Under the pieces are notes generated by a model. That model saw nothing but the letters and a program-made list of their open reading frames with translations, had not been told where the DNA came from and made no database searches. Source: Umezawaea sp049997955 (GTDB lineage: Bacteria; Actinomycetota; Actinomycetes; Mycobacteriales; Pseudonocardiaceae). Taken from it: a stretch of DNA of 64,000 bases. The position numbers and the translations under genes were made by a program. This document shows positions 33,733 through 43,275 of the stretch, one piece after another. The stretch spans positions 186,001 to 250,000 of the forward strand of contig JAEBDY010000001.1 in the NCBI GenBank assembly GCA_049997955.1, read 5' to 3'. How positions within the stretch are numbered: position 1 is the first letter of the stretch; every line of letters starts with the position of its first letter.

Positions 33733-34632
33733 TCAGTCTGGTGAGGAGCTCGGCAGACCTTGAACGCTGCCGGGAGTCCGCCCGTCGTCACGCCGCCCCG
33801 CCGTCCACAGGGACGGCTGGTGCGGCGCGGACTGGGAGGTCAGCACGGCGAGGCCACCACGGGCGCCGCCGGAGTTGTCGTGGCCGTTGGACGACGCCGT
33901 GGGCGCCGTCGGGGCCGGAGCGGGCTGCGGCGAGGGGGCGGGCGCGGCGGGCCGCGGCGTCTCCCACTCCGGGCCGTCGGCCGCCGGGACTTCCTCGTCC
34001 GCGACGATCGGGGCGGACACGTCGATCGCCGGGATGCTCCACTGCGGGGCGTCGACGACGGTCACGACCACGTCCGCCTCGACCACGGGAACGGCCACCT
34101 CGACCGGCGCCGGTGCGGGAGCGGGAGCGGTGGCGACCCGCGCGGCCACCTTGGCCGCGACCTTCGCCGTGTACAGCTCCTGGGGGATCGAGTTCGAGAT
34201 CGTGCCCGAACGCTCGGTGCCGCTGTTGACGATCCCGCCGGAGTAGATCGGCGAGACCTCCGCGGAGAACTCGAAGTCCTCCGCTTCCTCGGAGGCCTCC
34301 TCGTCGTCCTCGCTCTCGTCCTCCGCCGGAGCGGGGACGGCGTCGAGGAAGCCGAGGTCGACCGGCGCGCTGGTCAGCGCCGTCGTCCACTGCTCGCGGA
34401 TGTCCTCCACCTGCACCTGCGTGTCCTCGACGGACACCCGGTGTTCGGCGATCTGCGCGTGCACGTACTCGGAGATGCTCGCCGCGTCCGGCACGTGGTC
34501 GGCCGGACTCGCGGACGCGACCGCGCCGCCGATCAACCACGCCGCCGCCGTGAGCCCGCCGACGGCGAGCGCCCGCACCAGCAGAGACCCGGTGCTGTGC
34601 ACCGCATCTGCTCCTGCCACGGAAATCACCAC
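33733..34632 (-). CDS. Secreted Ala/Pro/Glu-rich protein, function unknown
   Basis: This encodes 299 residues. An N-terminal signal peptide (about residues 18-42, ALAVGGLTAAAWLIGGAVAS ending in ASA) directs export. The mature part has a helical segment (DAASISEYVHAQIAEHRVSV), an acidic stretch near 100-120 (EDESEDDEEASEEAEDFEF), and then an Ala/Pro/Val-rich low-complexity region to about 260. No catalytic motif or wall anchor is seen. It may be a structural or stalk-like exported protein. The gene stands alone on the minus strand. Confidence 0.6.
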   Translation of the reverse strand: MVISVAGADAVHSTGSLLVRALAVGGLTAAAWLIGGAVASASPADHVPDAASISEYVHAQIAEHRVSVEDTQVQVEDIREQWTTALTSAPVDLGFLDAVPAPAEDESEDDEEASEEAEDFEFSAEVSPIYSGGIVNSGTERSGTISNSIPQELYTAKVAAKVAARVATAPAPAPAPVEVAVPVVEADVVVTVVDAPQWSIPAIDVSAPIVADEEVPAADGPEWETPRPAAPAPSPQPAPAPTAPTASSNGHDNSGGARGGLAVLTSQSAPHQPSLWTAGRRDDGRTPGSVQGLPSSSPD

Positions 34633-35045
34633 CGTTCCGGGTCACCGCGAACACAGCCGGTTTTCGGGGCTGACACTGTGCTATGTCTAGCACTGGTGAC
34701 GTCGTTTTCGGACGATATCGGGCGGAACCACTCGGAAGGGCTGCCTGGTGCGGCTGTACGGGTAGTCGCTGAGCCGGGTGAACACTTTCCGTCGCTGTTC
34801 ACGAGTTCGGGTGATGGCTCCGGTGGTCCACGGTGGACGGTCCGGGTCGTCGGCGGCGGTGTCCACGATGGACTCCCGCTTCCGGACAAGTGCGCAGGTC
34901 ACCTCCCTCGTGGGCGGACGGGCGGGTGGCGGTCCGGACAGCCCGGTCCCCTCCTGCGCGGCCGCGGCGACCCGGCGGGGAGAGTGGGCCGTTCGGGCGA
35001 ACCGGTGGTCTCACCGGACGAACCGCCACCAGGTCGTCGCCGCGT
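34633..35045. other. 413-base intergenic region
   Basis: This lies between two minus-strand genes. A 71-codon frame (34902-34687, minus) was seen but has no ribosome site or recognisable content. No strong hairpin or palindrome stands out. It probably holds the promoter of the secreted protein gene. Confidence 0.4.
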
Positions 35046-37121
35046 TCAGCCCGATCCGAAGCAGGTGAACGCCTGGTCGCCGTGGGCGAGTTGGGCGCGG
35101 GCCAGCGCGGCGGCCGGGCCGAGCCCGGCGCGGAGCCCGGCGTGGACGGCGGCCATGAGCGCGGGAGTGCGGTCGTCCGGCACGGCGAGGGTGCTGGCGA
35201 TCACGGCTTCGGCACCGCGGCGCAGGAACGCGGTGGCGAGGTCGGAGTCGCACGAGGACAGGACGACGATCCTCGGCGGCCGGGTGAGCCGGTCGAGGTC
35301 GTGTCCGTGCAAGTGGCCGTCTGCGAGTTGCAGCGAGGAGAACAGGCCGCGCGCCCGGCCGTGTGCCGTGATGTGCAGGACGTCCACTCCGTCCATCGCG
35401 CGCAGCGCGGTGTCCACTGTGGCCGATCGCCCGGTCAGGACGGTGCCGCCGTGGGCGCGGTGGAGGGTGGTGACCTCGCGGTCGGCGTGGGTGAGCGCCG
35501 GGCCCGCGATCCACGTGCTGGTGCGCAGCGGCGCGGGGTTCGGCGGCGTCGTGGCGTCCAGGGAGACCGGACGGCCGCGGTAGGACGGCAGCGCCGCCCA
35601 CGGGAGGCCCCGTGGAGAGCCCGTGATGGTGATCGGGCCGTCGCCGGTCGGGGGGAGCAGGGCGTCCAGCGCCCCGGCCGCGGTGGCCACGGCGGCCGGA
35701 CGGTCCGCCTCGACGGCCAGCCGGAGGGTCCGGACGTGGTGGTCGAGCGGGGCGATCCGGTGCAGGCGCGCCCGGCCGTCGAGCACGGTGACGGCGTGGA
35801 GGTCGCCGTCGTGCTCGGTGAAGGTGAGGTGCGGGGTGGTCGGTGGAACGGGGGTGGGCGCGGTGGTGCGGGCGGCGAGCGCCAGTCGGCGGACCTCCCG
35901 TTCGAGCGCCACGACCCGGTCGTGGTCGCCCTGGACGCGAGCGAGCCTCAGTTCGGCGGATCGCGCGGCCACGGGGGCGGCTCCGGGGACGTCGACCCGT
36001 GACCAGCGCAGGACGGCACGGGCGTCCTGGTGCGCGAGGGCGTGGCCCAGCGCGATGCTCCTCAGCTCGGTGCCCGGCCACGTGGTCTGGTCGACCAGCG
36101 CCAGCCCCGCCCGGCACGCGGCCACGGCCCGGCGGCGGTTCTCCGCGCGGCGGGCGGTGTCCAGCCAGCCCAGCGCGCGCAGCCGTGCGGTGCCGCGCCG
36201 GACGTGCAGGGGGATGCCCGCCGCCAGGCGGAGTTCGGCGGCGTCCTCCGGCTTGCCGCGGCGGTCGCACTCGGTGGCGGTGCGGCGGACCGCCGGCCGT
36301 TCGCCCATGGCGAGCCGTGCGCGCAGGGACACCGACCTGGCCACCCAGCCGCCCACCTGGTCGGCGAGCGTCCTGGCCTGGTGGAAGTCGTTGTCCGCCA
36401 AGGCGCAGCGCGCGGCGAGCAGCACCGCGTCCGGGAGCCGTGAACCGCGGCCGCAGCGGTCGAGCAGGGTGATCGCGGGGGTGAGGACGTTCCGCGCCTC
36501 GCGCACCAGGCCCGCCGACAGGAGCGCTTCGGCGCGGTCGATCAGGGCCTCCGGGCGGTGCACGGCCGTGAGCCCGTCCTGAGCGGCCCGCTCGTAGTGG
36601 CCCAGCGCGGTGGGGAGGTCGCCCGCGAGCATCGCCACGAAACCCTTGTTGTGCAGGCAGATCGCGGCCCGGTCCGGTTCGCCGATGCTCAGGAGCGTGG
36701 TGCGGGCGGTGGTGAAGTCGGCGTCGGCCTCGGCCAGGCGGAGCGCGTGGGCGCGGGCCGCGCCTCGGGCGATCAGGGCGTTGGCCAGCCACCGGAGGTC
36801 GCCGTGGCGGCGCAGGTCGCGGATCACGGCGGTGAGGTGGGCGATGGCCGGTCTCGGGTCCGCGTGCTGGCAGAGGTGCAGGCCCTGGAGGCACCTGGCC
36901 CTGGCGAGGTCGTTGCCGGAGAGGTGGGGGAACGCCGCGTCCAGGTGGCGGGTGCTGGCGGCCGGGTGGCCCCGGTCCAGCTCTATCCACGCCATGGTCA
37001 GGTGGAACCTGGCCCGTTCCCGCGGGGTGGTCGCCTGTTTCAGCCCTCGCCGGGCCAGCTGCTTCGCCCTGGGCAGGCGGCCCAGTTCCACCTGTTCCAG
37101 GCATTCGGCGTGGAGGGTCAC
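35046..37121 (-). CDS. TPR-CHAT protein (caspase-like peptidase domain)
   Basis: This encodes 691 residues from GTG 37121, overlapping the upstream stop. Residues 1 to about 420 form helical TPR-like repeats (ARFHLTMAWIELDRGHPAAS, LPTALGHYERAAQDGL). The C-terminal CHAT domain has the catalytic pair: His in DVLHITAHGR near residue 582 and Cys in VVLSSCDSD near 622, spaced as in active caspase-like CHAT peptidases. CHAT proteins cleave target proteins in several bacterial defence and death systems. Here it ends an operon started by an ECF sigma factor gene, so it could process that factor or its partner (inference). It is soluble, with no signal peptide. Confidence 0.82.
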   Translation of the reverse strand: MTLHAECLEQVELGRLPRAKQLARRGLKQATTPRERARFHLTMAWIELDRGHPAASTRHLDAAFPHLSGNDLARARCLQGLHLCQHADPRPAIAHLTAVIRDLRRHGDLRWLANALIARGAARAHALRLAEADADFTTARTTLLSIGEPDRAAICLHNKGFVAMLAGDLPTALGHYERAAQDGLTAVHRPEALIDRAEALLSAGLVREARNVLTPAITLLDRCGRGSRLPDAVLLAARCALADNDFHQARTLADQVGGWVARSVSLRARLAMGERPAVRRTATECDRRGKPEDAAELRLAAGIPLHVRRGTARLRALGWLDTARRAENRRRAVAACRAGLALVDQTTWPGTELRSIALGHALAHQDARAVLRWSRVDVPGAAPVAARSAELRLARVQGDHDRVVALEREVRRLALAARTTAPTPVPPTTPHLTFTEHDGDLHAVTVLDGRARLHRIAPLDHHVRTLRLAVEADRPAAVATAAGALDALLPPTGDGPITITGSPRGLPWAALPSYRGRPVSLDATTPPNPAPLRTSTWIAGPALTHADREVTTLHRAHGGTVLTGRSATVDTALRAMDGVDVLHITAHGRARGLFSSLQLADGHLHGHDLDRLTRPPRIVVLSSCDSDLATAFLRRGAEAVIASTLAVPDDRTPALMAAVHAGLRAGLGPAAALARAQLAHGDQAFTCFGSG

Positions 37122-37582
37122 TGGACGAACCACCCGGTGCTCAGGGTGCGGCGGCCTGGTTGGTGGACGGCGAAGTGGAGCGGACCGGTGGGGAGCGCGT
37201 CGGCTTGGAACCAGCCGACGTGGTCGATGGTGCTCCGGGTGCCGCCGTGCGGCCACGACACCCGCACGGTGCCGGGCCTCGGTGGGTGGACCAGGCCCAG
37301 GGCGTGCACGCCTCGGCCGTCGATGGTGTCCAGGTGGAGGTCCACGGTGGTGGCTTCGTCGGTCCCGGTGGTCGCGTCGGTCCCGGTGAAGCGGAGGGTG
37401 CGGGAGGTGGTGCCGCCTCGCATTCCCGGCAAGGGGGCCAGGGCTGAGTCGGCCAGCCAGGTGAGGAGGGTGAAGTCGTTCGGAGGTGGGAAATCCGCTG
37501 CCTCGGCCAGGTAGGTGGGGATCGGGTCCACCCGGTCCAGCACCGCCGCCAGCTCGTCCAGCAGGTCGCGGTCGGTGGTCAC
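37118..37582 (-). CDS. Unknown 154-residue protein between sigma and CHAT genes
   Basis: This encodes 154 residues from GTG 37582, overlapping the sigma stop; its own stop overlaps the CHAT GTG. A helical N-terminus (DLLDELAAVLDRVDPIPTYL) leads to a beta-rich C-terminal domain with alternating strands (TVDLHLDTIDGRGVHALGLV, TVRVSWPHGG, DHVGWFQADAL, STGWFVQ). The position after a sigma gene is where anti-sigma factors usually lie, but there is no membrane helix or zinc motif. It could be a soluble anti-sigma factor, a CHAT substrate or an effector. The family is not recognised. Confidence 0.65.
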   Translation of the reverse strand: MTTDRDLLDELAAVLDRVDPIPTYLAEAADFPPPNDFTLLTWLADSALAPLPGMRGGTTSRTLRFTGTDATTGTDEATTVDLHLDTIDGRGVHALGLVHPPRPGTVRVSWPHGGTRSTIDHVGWFQADALPTGPLHFAVHQPGRRTLSTGWFVQ

Positions 37583-38127
37583 ACGCCCACCTCCGCGTCC
37601 ACCCGGCGGCGGAGCACCGCGAGGCAGCGGCTGCGGGTGGAGCCGAGGTTGTTGACCGGGATGTCCAGGGCCTCGGCCACGTCGCGGTAGGTGAGGTCGG
37701 GGGCGTAGGCGACCAGGCGCAGGATGTCTCGGCACTGGTCGGTGAGGCCGGCGAACGCGCGCCAGAGCCTTGCCGACCGTTCGTCCGCGAGGAGCAGTTC
37801 TTCCGGGCCCGGGAAATTCGGTTCCGGTGGGCCCCAGAGGTCCACGGGCAGTTCCCGGCCGCGGATCTTCCGCACCCGCAGGGCCTCGTGCCTCGCCGTG
37901 GTGATCAGCCAGCCCGAGAGCTTCTCGGGGGACTGGATGCGGTGCAGGTTCTCCGCCAGGGCCAGCCAGGTGTACTGGCAGACGTCTGCGGCGTCGGTGT
38001 CCTTCAGGCCTGTCGACCTGGCCGTCGACCAGAGGAGGGGGAGGTGGCGGCGGACTATTTCCCGCCAGGCGTCGTTGTTCCGGAGCTTCGCCAGGGCTAC
38101 CAGGTCGGCGTTCGTCAGGTCTTGCAT
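37579..38127 (-). CDS. ECF-type RNA polymerase sigma factor
   Basis: This encodes 182 residues from ATG 38127; longer upstream frames run through repeat DNA and are not credible. Region 2 is visible at about residues 5-75 (LVALAKLRNNDAWREIVRRH, DVCQYTWLALAENLHRIQSP, KLSGWLITTARHEALRV) and region 4 at about 125-180 (CRDILRLVAYAPDLTYRDVA, then the HTH). It leads a three-gene operon with overlapping stops and starts. No classical membrane anti-sigma gene is present, so control may come from the 154-aa protein or the CHAT protein. Targets are unknown. Confidence 0.82.
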   Translation of the reverse strand: MQDLTNADLVALAKLRNNDAWREIVRRHLPLLWSTARSTGLKDTDAADVCQYTWLALAENLHRIQSPEKLSGWLITTARHEALRVRKIRGRELPVDLWGPPEPNFPGPEELLLADERSARLWRAFAGLTDQCRDILRLVAYAPDLTYRDVAEALDIPVNNLGSTRSRCLAVLRRRVDAEVGV

Positions 38128-38584
38128 GGCGGGTTGGAAGACCGGTGGTCCGGATTGGATCCGATACTCGCTCGATCGTGTGTTTTGTTGGGGGTGCTGC
38201 GGCTGGTTGGGGGTCCTGGCTGGGGGTCCCGCGCTGCTGGTTGGGTGCCCCCGAGGCGCGATTGTCTCCATGTCCGTCCGCGCCGCGTCAAGGCGGGAAA
38301 GATGCCTTGACCCGTAGCGGACGGACATGAGGGCGCTGGGGATCGGGGGCAGGGAGGGGTCTGGACTCCCCTGGGGTGCGTGCTTCCGCTGTGGGCGGGT
38401 GGGGTGGTTGGTGCTTTCGCTGGGGGCGGCTGGTTGGTGGGTGCTTTCGCTGGGGAGGGCTGGTTGGTGGGTGCTTCCGGTCGCTGGGGATCGGGGGCGG
38501 GGAGGGGGTCTGGGCTCCCTTGGGGTGCGTGCTTCCGCTGGCTGTGGGGCGGCGGGTTGGTGCGTGCTTCCGGCGGCTGGGGGG
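38128..38584. repeat. Repeat-rich gap with G-rich degenerate ~30-bp units
   Basis: The gap between the sigma and aminotransferase genes contains palindromic element A (38269-38352) and G-rich units. A block of about 55-60 bases starting at 38334 (CGCTGGGGATCGGGGGC...) recurs at 38483, and shorter TTGGTGxGTGCTTTCGCTGG-type units lie between. Short frames here follow the repeat and are not genes. Runs of G could form quadruplexes on the plus strand. Confidence 0.6.
38269..38352. repeat. Palindromic repeat element, copy A
   Basis: Outer arms 38269-38281 and 38317-38329 pair over 13 bp. The inner arms GTCAAGGC (38287-38294) and GCCTTGAC (38304-38311) surround the loop GGGAAAGAT. Directly after it comes ATGAGGGCGCTGGGGATCGG. 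The core and the flank recur at 53571-53650, while the outer arms have a different sequence in the two copies yet still pair. Confidence 0.75.
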
Positions 38585-39757
<1,173 letters not shown>

Positions 39758-39786
39758 AACGTCGAATCTTCACGGACAATGGTGCG

Positions 39787-41040
39787 GTGGAGCAACTGAC
39801 GGCAGCCGACCAGGTCAAGCGGCGAGACCTGCGCAGGATGAAACTCGTCGCGACCGGGTTCTTCGTGGCGACGACGGTGGTCTTCCTCGTCGCGCTGTTC
39901 CTGGAGGACGAAGGGGACGCGTGGAGCTACGTGCGCGCGGCCGCCGAGGCGGGCATGGTCGGCGCGCTGGCCGACTGGTTCGCGGTGACGGCCCTGTTCC
40001 GGCGGCCGCTGGGGCTGCCGATCCCGCACACGGCGATCATCCCCAGCCGCAAGGACACCTTCGGCGACGCGCTGGGTGACTTCGTCGGCACGAACTTCCT
40101 GGCCGAGGACGTGGTGCGCGACAAGCTGCGGCGGATCGGCATCAGCCGCCGGGTCGGGACGTGGCTGGCGGAGCCGGTGAACGCCGAGCGGGTCACGTCC
40201 GAGGTGTCGAACATCGTCAAGGGCGCCGTCACGGTGCTGCGCGACGAGGACGTGCAGGCGGTGATCGACCAGGGCATCGTGCGGCGGCTGGTGGAGAAGC
40301 CGTGGGGGCCGCCGCTGGGCAAGCTGCTCGGGCAGGTGCTGACCGACGGGGCGCACCACAAGTTCGTGGACCTGGTGATCGACCGCACCTACGACTGGGT
40401 GCACGACAACCACGACAAGGTCCTCCAGGTGGTGTCCGAGCGGGCGCCGACGTGGTCGCCGAAGTTCGTCGACACGCTGCTGGGCGACAAGGCGTACACC
40501 GAGCTGCTGAACTTCGCGTGGGCCGTGAAGACCGACCTCAACCACCCGATGCGGCTGGCGCTCGACCAGTTCATGATCGAGTTCTCGCACGACCTCCAGC
40601 ACGACCCGGCCACGATGGAACGGGCCGAGCTGGTCAAGACGCAGCTGGTCGAGCACCCGGACGTGCAGCACTTCATCGGGTCCGCGTGGGGCGCGGCGAA
40701 GAAGATGCTGCTCGACGCCGCCGAGGACCCGTCGAGCGAGCTGCGCAGGCGCGTGCGCGAAGGGCTGCTGTCGTTCGGGCAGCGGATGGTCGACGACGAC
40801 GCCATGCGCGAGAAGGTCGACGGCTGGCTGGAGGGCGCGGCGGCGTACGTCGTGACGAACTACCGCGCCGAGATCACCACGCTGATCACCGACACGGTCG
40901 AGCGCTGGGACGCGGAGGAGACCTCGCGCAAGATCGAACTGCAGGTCGGTCGCGACCTGCAGTTCATCCGCATCAACGGCACCGTCGTCGGCGCGCTCGC
41001 AGGCCTGGTGATCTACACGATCGGCCAGCTGGTCACCTAG
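39787..41040 (+). CDS. DUF445 membrane-anchored protein
   Basis: This encodes 417 residues from GTG 39787. A membrane helix (about residues 19-39, KLVATGFFVATTVVFLVALF) is followed by the DUF445 signature AAEAGMVGALADWFAVTALFRRPLGLPIPHTAIIP near 50-85. A long helical part and a C-terminal hydrophobic helix (GTVVGALAGLVIYTIGQLV) complete it. DUF445 proteins (COG2733) are widespread; no biochemical function is established. It shares the short promoter gap with the aminotransferase gene. Its TAG overlaps the stop of the convergent CGNR gene. Confidence 0.85.
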   Translation: MEQLTAADQVKRRDLRRMKLVATGFFVATTVVFLVALFLEDEGDAWSYVRAAAEAGMVGALADWFAVTALFRRPLGLPIPHTAIIPSRKDTFGDALGDFVGTNFLAEDVVRDKLRRIGISRRVGTWLAEPVNAERVTSEVSNIVKGAVTVLRDEDVQAVIDQGIVRRLVEKPWGPPLGKLLGQVLTDGAHHKFVDLVIDRTYDWVHDNHDKVLQVVSERAPTWSPKFVDTLLGDKAYTELLNFAWAVKTDLNHPMRLALDQFMIEFSHDLQHDPATMERAELVKTQLVEHPDVQHFIGSAWGAAKKMLLDAAEDPSSELRRRVREGLLSFGQRMVDDDAMREKVDGWLEGAAAYVVTNYRAEITTLITDTVERWDAEETSRKIELQVGRDLQFIRINGTVVGALAGLVIYTIGQLVT

Positions 41041-41567
41041 GAGGCGCTCAGGGCTCTGGTGCGCTCGCGCCAGAGCCGGGCCTTCTCGCGGTTCCCGCAC
41101 ACCTGCATCGAGCACCACGTCCGCGAGCGGTTGCGGGAGCGGTCGAAGAACGCCGCCCGGCAGCTGTCCGCCTGGCAGATCTTGAACCGCTCCCACGACC
41201 CCAGCAGGGCGACCCTCGCGGCGGCCGCGAGCACGGCGCCGAGGGCGTCGGTGGTCGCGATCGTCGGCACGCCCCGGCTCAACTCGATCCGGACGGTGCC
41301 GGAGAACGGCTTCGCCGCGGTGCTCTCACCGAGGGAGGACCTGAGTGCGCTCCGGGCCGAACGGACCTCGGTCAGGTCGTCCACGTGGCCCAGTCCTCTT
41401 TCGGTGACCCACGCCCGCCACGAGGCCGCGCCGCCCAGCACGTCGGTGCCGAGTTCGAGATCTCGGGTGTTGAGGAAAGCGAGCAGCAGTTCCACATCGT
41501 GTTCCGCATCAACAGCTGGATCGTGCGCGGAGCTCGCGTGATCCCAGCCGGCTGCCAGACCAGTCAC
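41037..41567 (-). CDS. CGNR zinc-finger transcription factor
   Basis: This encodes 176 residues if GTG 41567 is used. That start is probably leaderless: TACAGT lies seven bases upstream as a -10. The C-terminal zinc finger is plain: CQADSCRAAFFDRSRNRSRTW, then C and VCGNREKAR, which carries the CGNR motif and four zinc cysteines. The N-terminal domain (about residues 20-120) is the ligand-binding ABATE-type part. Such proteins are DNA-binding regulators. It is divergent from a VOC-fold gene, and two palindromes between them are likely operators. Confidence 0.82.
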   Translation of the reverse strand: MTGLAAGWDHASSAHDPAVDAEHDVELLLAFLNTRDLELGTDVLGGAASWRAWVTERGLGHVDDLTEVRSARSALRSSLGESTAAKPFSGTVRIELSRGVPTIATTDALGAVLAAAARVALLGSWERFKICQADSCRAAFFDRSRNRSRTWCSMQVCGNREKARLWRERTRALSAS

Positions 41568-41583
41568 CTCTCCACTGTAGCCG

Positions 41584-41636
41584 GCAACCCGGTTGCGATG
41601 TGCCGATCTAACCGGCAATCTGTGTTGGCCGGTTAG
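41584..41636. promoter_or_regulatory. Two palindromes between the CGNR and VOC genes
   Basis: GCAACC-C-GGTTGC (41584-41596) is a perfect 6-bp palindrome. CTAACCGGC (41608-41616) and GCCGGTTAG (41628-41636) form a 9-bp inverted repeat. Both contain AACC/GGTT half-sites. They lie in the 100-base divergent promoter region and are candidate sites for the CGNR protein. Confidence 0.55.
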
Positions 41637-41667
41637 ACGTCGCCGCCGATCAGGTGAGGGGTCCCAC

Positions 41668-42033
41668 ATGCCTGCTCCCGCTGTCCGCTTCGGTTCCGTG
41701 GTGCTCGACTGCCCCGATCCGGGAGCGCTCGCCGACTTCTACGCCCGGCTGCTGGGGTGGCCGCCGGACGCCGAGCCGACCGACGGGTGGGCGACGCTGA
41801 CCCCGCCGGAGGGCGGCGTGAAGATCGAGTTCCAGCACGCGGACGACTGGCGCCCGCCGACGTGGCCGGACCCGGAGGTCCAGCAGGTGTCGCACCTGGA
41901 CTTCCCGGTGGACGACCTGGAGGCCGCCCACGGGTGGGCGGTCGAGGTCGGTGCGGAGTTCGTGCGCGACAGCGGGTCCTTCCGCGTCTACCTGGACCCC
42001 GCGGGTCACCCGTTCTGCCTTTGCGCCTGCTGA
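41668..42033 (+). CDS. VOC superfamily (glyoxalase/bleomycin-resistance type) protein
   Basis: This encodes 121 residues from ATG 41668. The VOC fold is shown by VLDCPDPGALADFYARLLGW near residue 12, HLDFPVDDLEAAHGWAVEVG near 77 and VYLDPAGHPFCLC at the end. Family members are metal-dependent lyases, dioxygenases or antibiotic-binding proteins; the substrate cannot be named here. It is divergent from the CGNR regulator gene, which may control it through the palindromes between them. The next gene begins 46 bases on. Confidence 0.82.
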   Translation: MPAPAVRFGSVVLDCPDPGALADFYARLLGWPPDAEPTDGWATLTPPEGGVKIEFQHADDWRPPTWPDPEVQQVSHLDFPVDDLEAAHGWAVEVGAEFVRDSGSFRVYLDPAGHPFCLCAC

Positions 42034-42079
42034 GGCAAAAGTATGAACCCTGTGTATACCGCGTGTGTATAGTCGCGGC

Positions 42080-42604
42080 ATGTCACTCGGACACGCCCTG
42101 CTCGGCCTGCTGGAACGCGGCCCCGGCCACGGCTACGACCTGAAGAAGGCCTACGACGACCAGTTCGGCCAGGACCGGCCGCTGCACTACGGGCAGGTGT
42201 ACACGACGCTGTCCCGCCTGCTGCGCAACGGACTCGTGCAGGAGGCGGGCGTCGAAGCAGGCTCGGGGCCGGACCGGAAGCGGTACGCGATCACCGACGC
42301 GGGCGTCACCGACGTCGAGAAGTGGCTCGGCACCCCGGAGAAGCCCGAGCCGTACCTGCAGAACACGCTGTACACGAAGGTCGTCCTCGCGCTGCTGTCC
42401 GGCCGGGAGGCCGCGGACGTGCTGGACACCCAGCGCACCGCGCACCTGGAGGCGATGCGCGCGCTGACCCGCCGCAAGATCGACGGCGACCTCGCCGACC
42501 AGCTGATCTGCGACTACGCCCTGTTCCACCTCGAAGCGGACCTGCGCTGGCTCGAACTCACCACCGCCCGGCTCGACCAGCTGGCGAAGCGGGTCGGCCG
42601 ATGA
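42080..42604 (+). CDS. PadR-family transcriptional regulator
   Basis: This encodes 174 residues from ATG 42080. The winged helix is typical (GHALLGLLERGPGHGYDLKK, YGQVYTTLSRLLRNGLV), and the helical C-terminal domain fits PadR subfamily 1. TATAGT at 42068-42073 is a -10 spaced for a leaderless mRNA. TGTGTATA occurs twice, at 42050-42057 and 42063-42070, 13 bp apart, and may be the operator. It overlaps the ABC transporter ATPase gene by ATGA, so the regulator and an efflux-type transporter form one operon. Confidence 0.87.
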   Translation: MSLGHALLGLLERGPGHGYDLKKAYDDQFGQDRPLHYGQVYTTLSRLLRNGLVQEAGVEAGSGPDRKRYAITDAGVTDVEKWLGTPEKPEPYLQNTLYTKVVLALLSGREAADVLDTQRTAHLEAMRALTRRKIDGDLADQLICDYALFHLEADLRWLELTTARLDQLAKRVGR

Positions 42605-43275
42605 GCCTGCTGTCCGCCACCGACCTGCACAAGGCGTTCGGTCCCACCCCCGCGCTCGCGGGAGCGGGGCTGACCGTCGACGCGGGCGAGATCGTCGCGA
42701 TCATGGGCCCGTCCGGCTCCGGGAAGTCCACGCTGCTGCACTGCGTCGCGGGCATCCTGGCCCCCGACGCGGGCACGGTCCGCTACCGCGACGTCGACCT
42801 CGGCTCGCTGTCCGACGGCAGGCGCAGCGAACTGCGCCGCACCGAGTTCGGCTTCGTGTTCCAGTTCGGCCAGCTCGTCCCGGAGCTGTCGTGCGTGGAG
42901 AACGTCGCGCTGCCGCTGCGCCTCGCGGGCGTCAAGCGGAAGGTCGCCGAGAGCCGGGCGACCGAGTGGCTGGAGGAACTGGAGGTGGCCGACGTCGCGG
43001 CGAAGCGGCCCGGCGAGACCTCCGGAGGCCAGGGCCAGCGGGTCGCGGTCGCCCGCGCGCTGGTCACCGCACCGAAGGTGATCTTCGCCGACGAGCCGAC
43101 CGGCGCGCTCGACTCGCTCAACGGCGAACGCGTGATGACCCTGTTCCTCGCCGCGGCCCGTGCCACCGACGCGGCCGTGGTCCTCGTGACCCACGAACCG
43201 CGCGTGGCCGCCTACGCCGACCGCGAGGTCGTCGTGCGCGACGGCCGGTCCCGCACGGTGGAGCACGCCGGGTGA
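42601..43275 (+). CDS. ABC transporter ATPase (MacB/LolD type)
   Basis: This encodes 224 residues. Walker A is GPSGSGKST near residue 38, the signature is TSGGQGQRVAVARAL near 140, and Walker B is VIFADEPTGALDS near 160. The signature GG-QGQ is a mild variant of SGGQ. This ATPase family pairs with FtsX-like permeases and drives mechanical release of substrates. The next gene encodes such a permease and overlaps by GTGA. The PadR regulator gene lies directly upstream. The substrate, perhaps an antibiotic or peptide, is not known. Confidence 0.9.
   Translation: MSLLSATDLHKAFGPTPALAGAGLTVDAGEIVAIMGPSGSGKSTLLHCVAGILAPDAGTVRYRDVDLGSLSDGRRSELRRTEFGFVFQFGQLVPELSCVENVALPLRLAGVKRKVAESRATEWLEELEVADVAAKRPGETSGGQGQRVAVARALVTAPKVIFADEPTGALDSLNGERVMTLFLAAARATDAAVVLVTHEPRVAAYADREVVVRDGRSRTVEHAG

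Noticed and set aside
34687..34902. 71-codon minus-strand frame in the gap before the CHAT gene
   Set aside because: No ribosome site, no domain and poor coding character; more likely promoter DNA.
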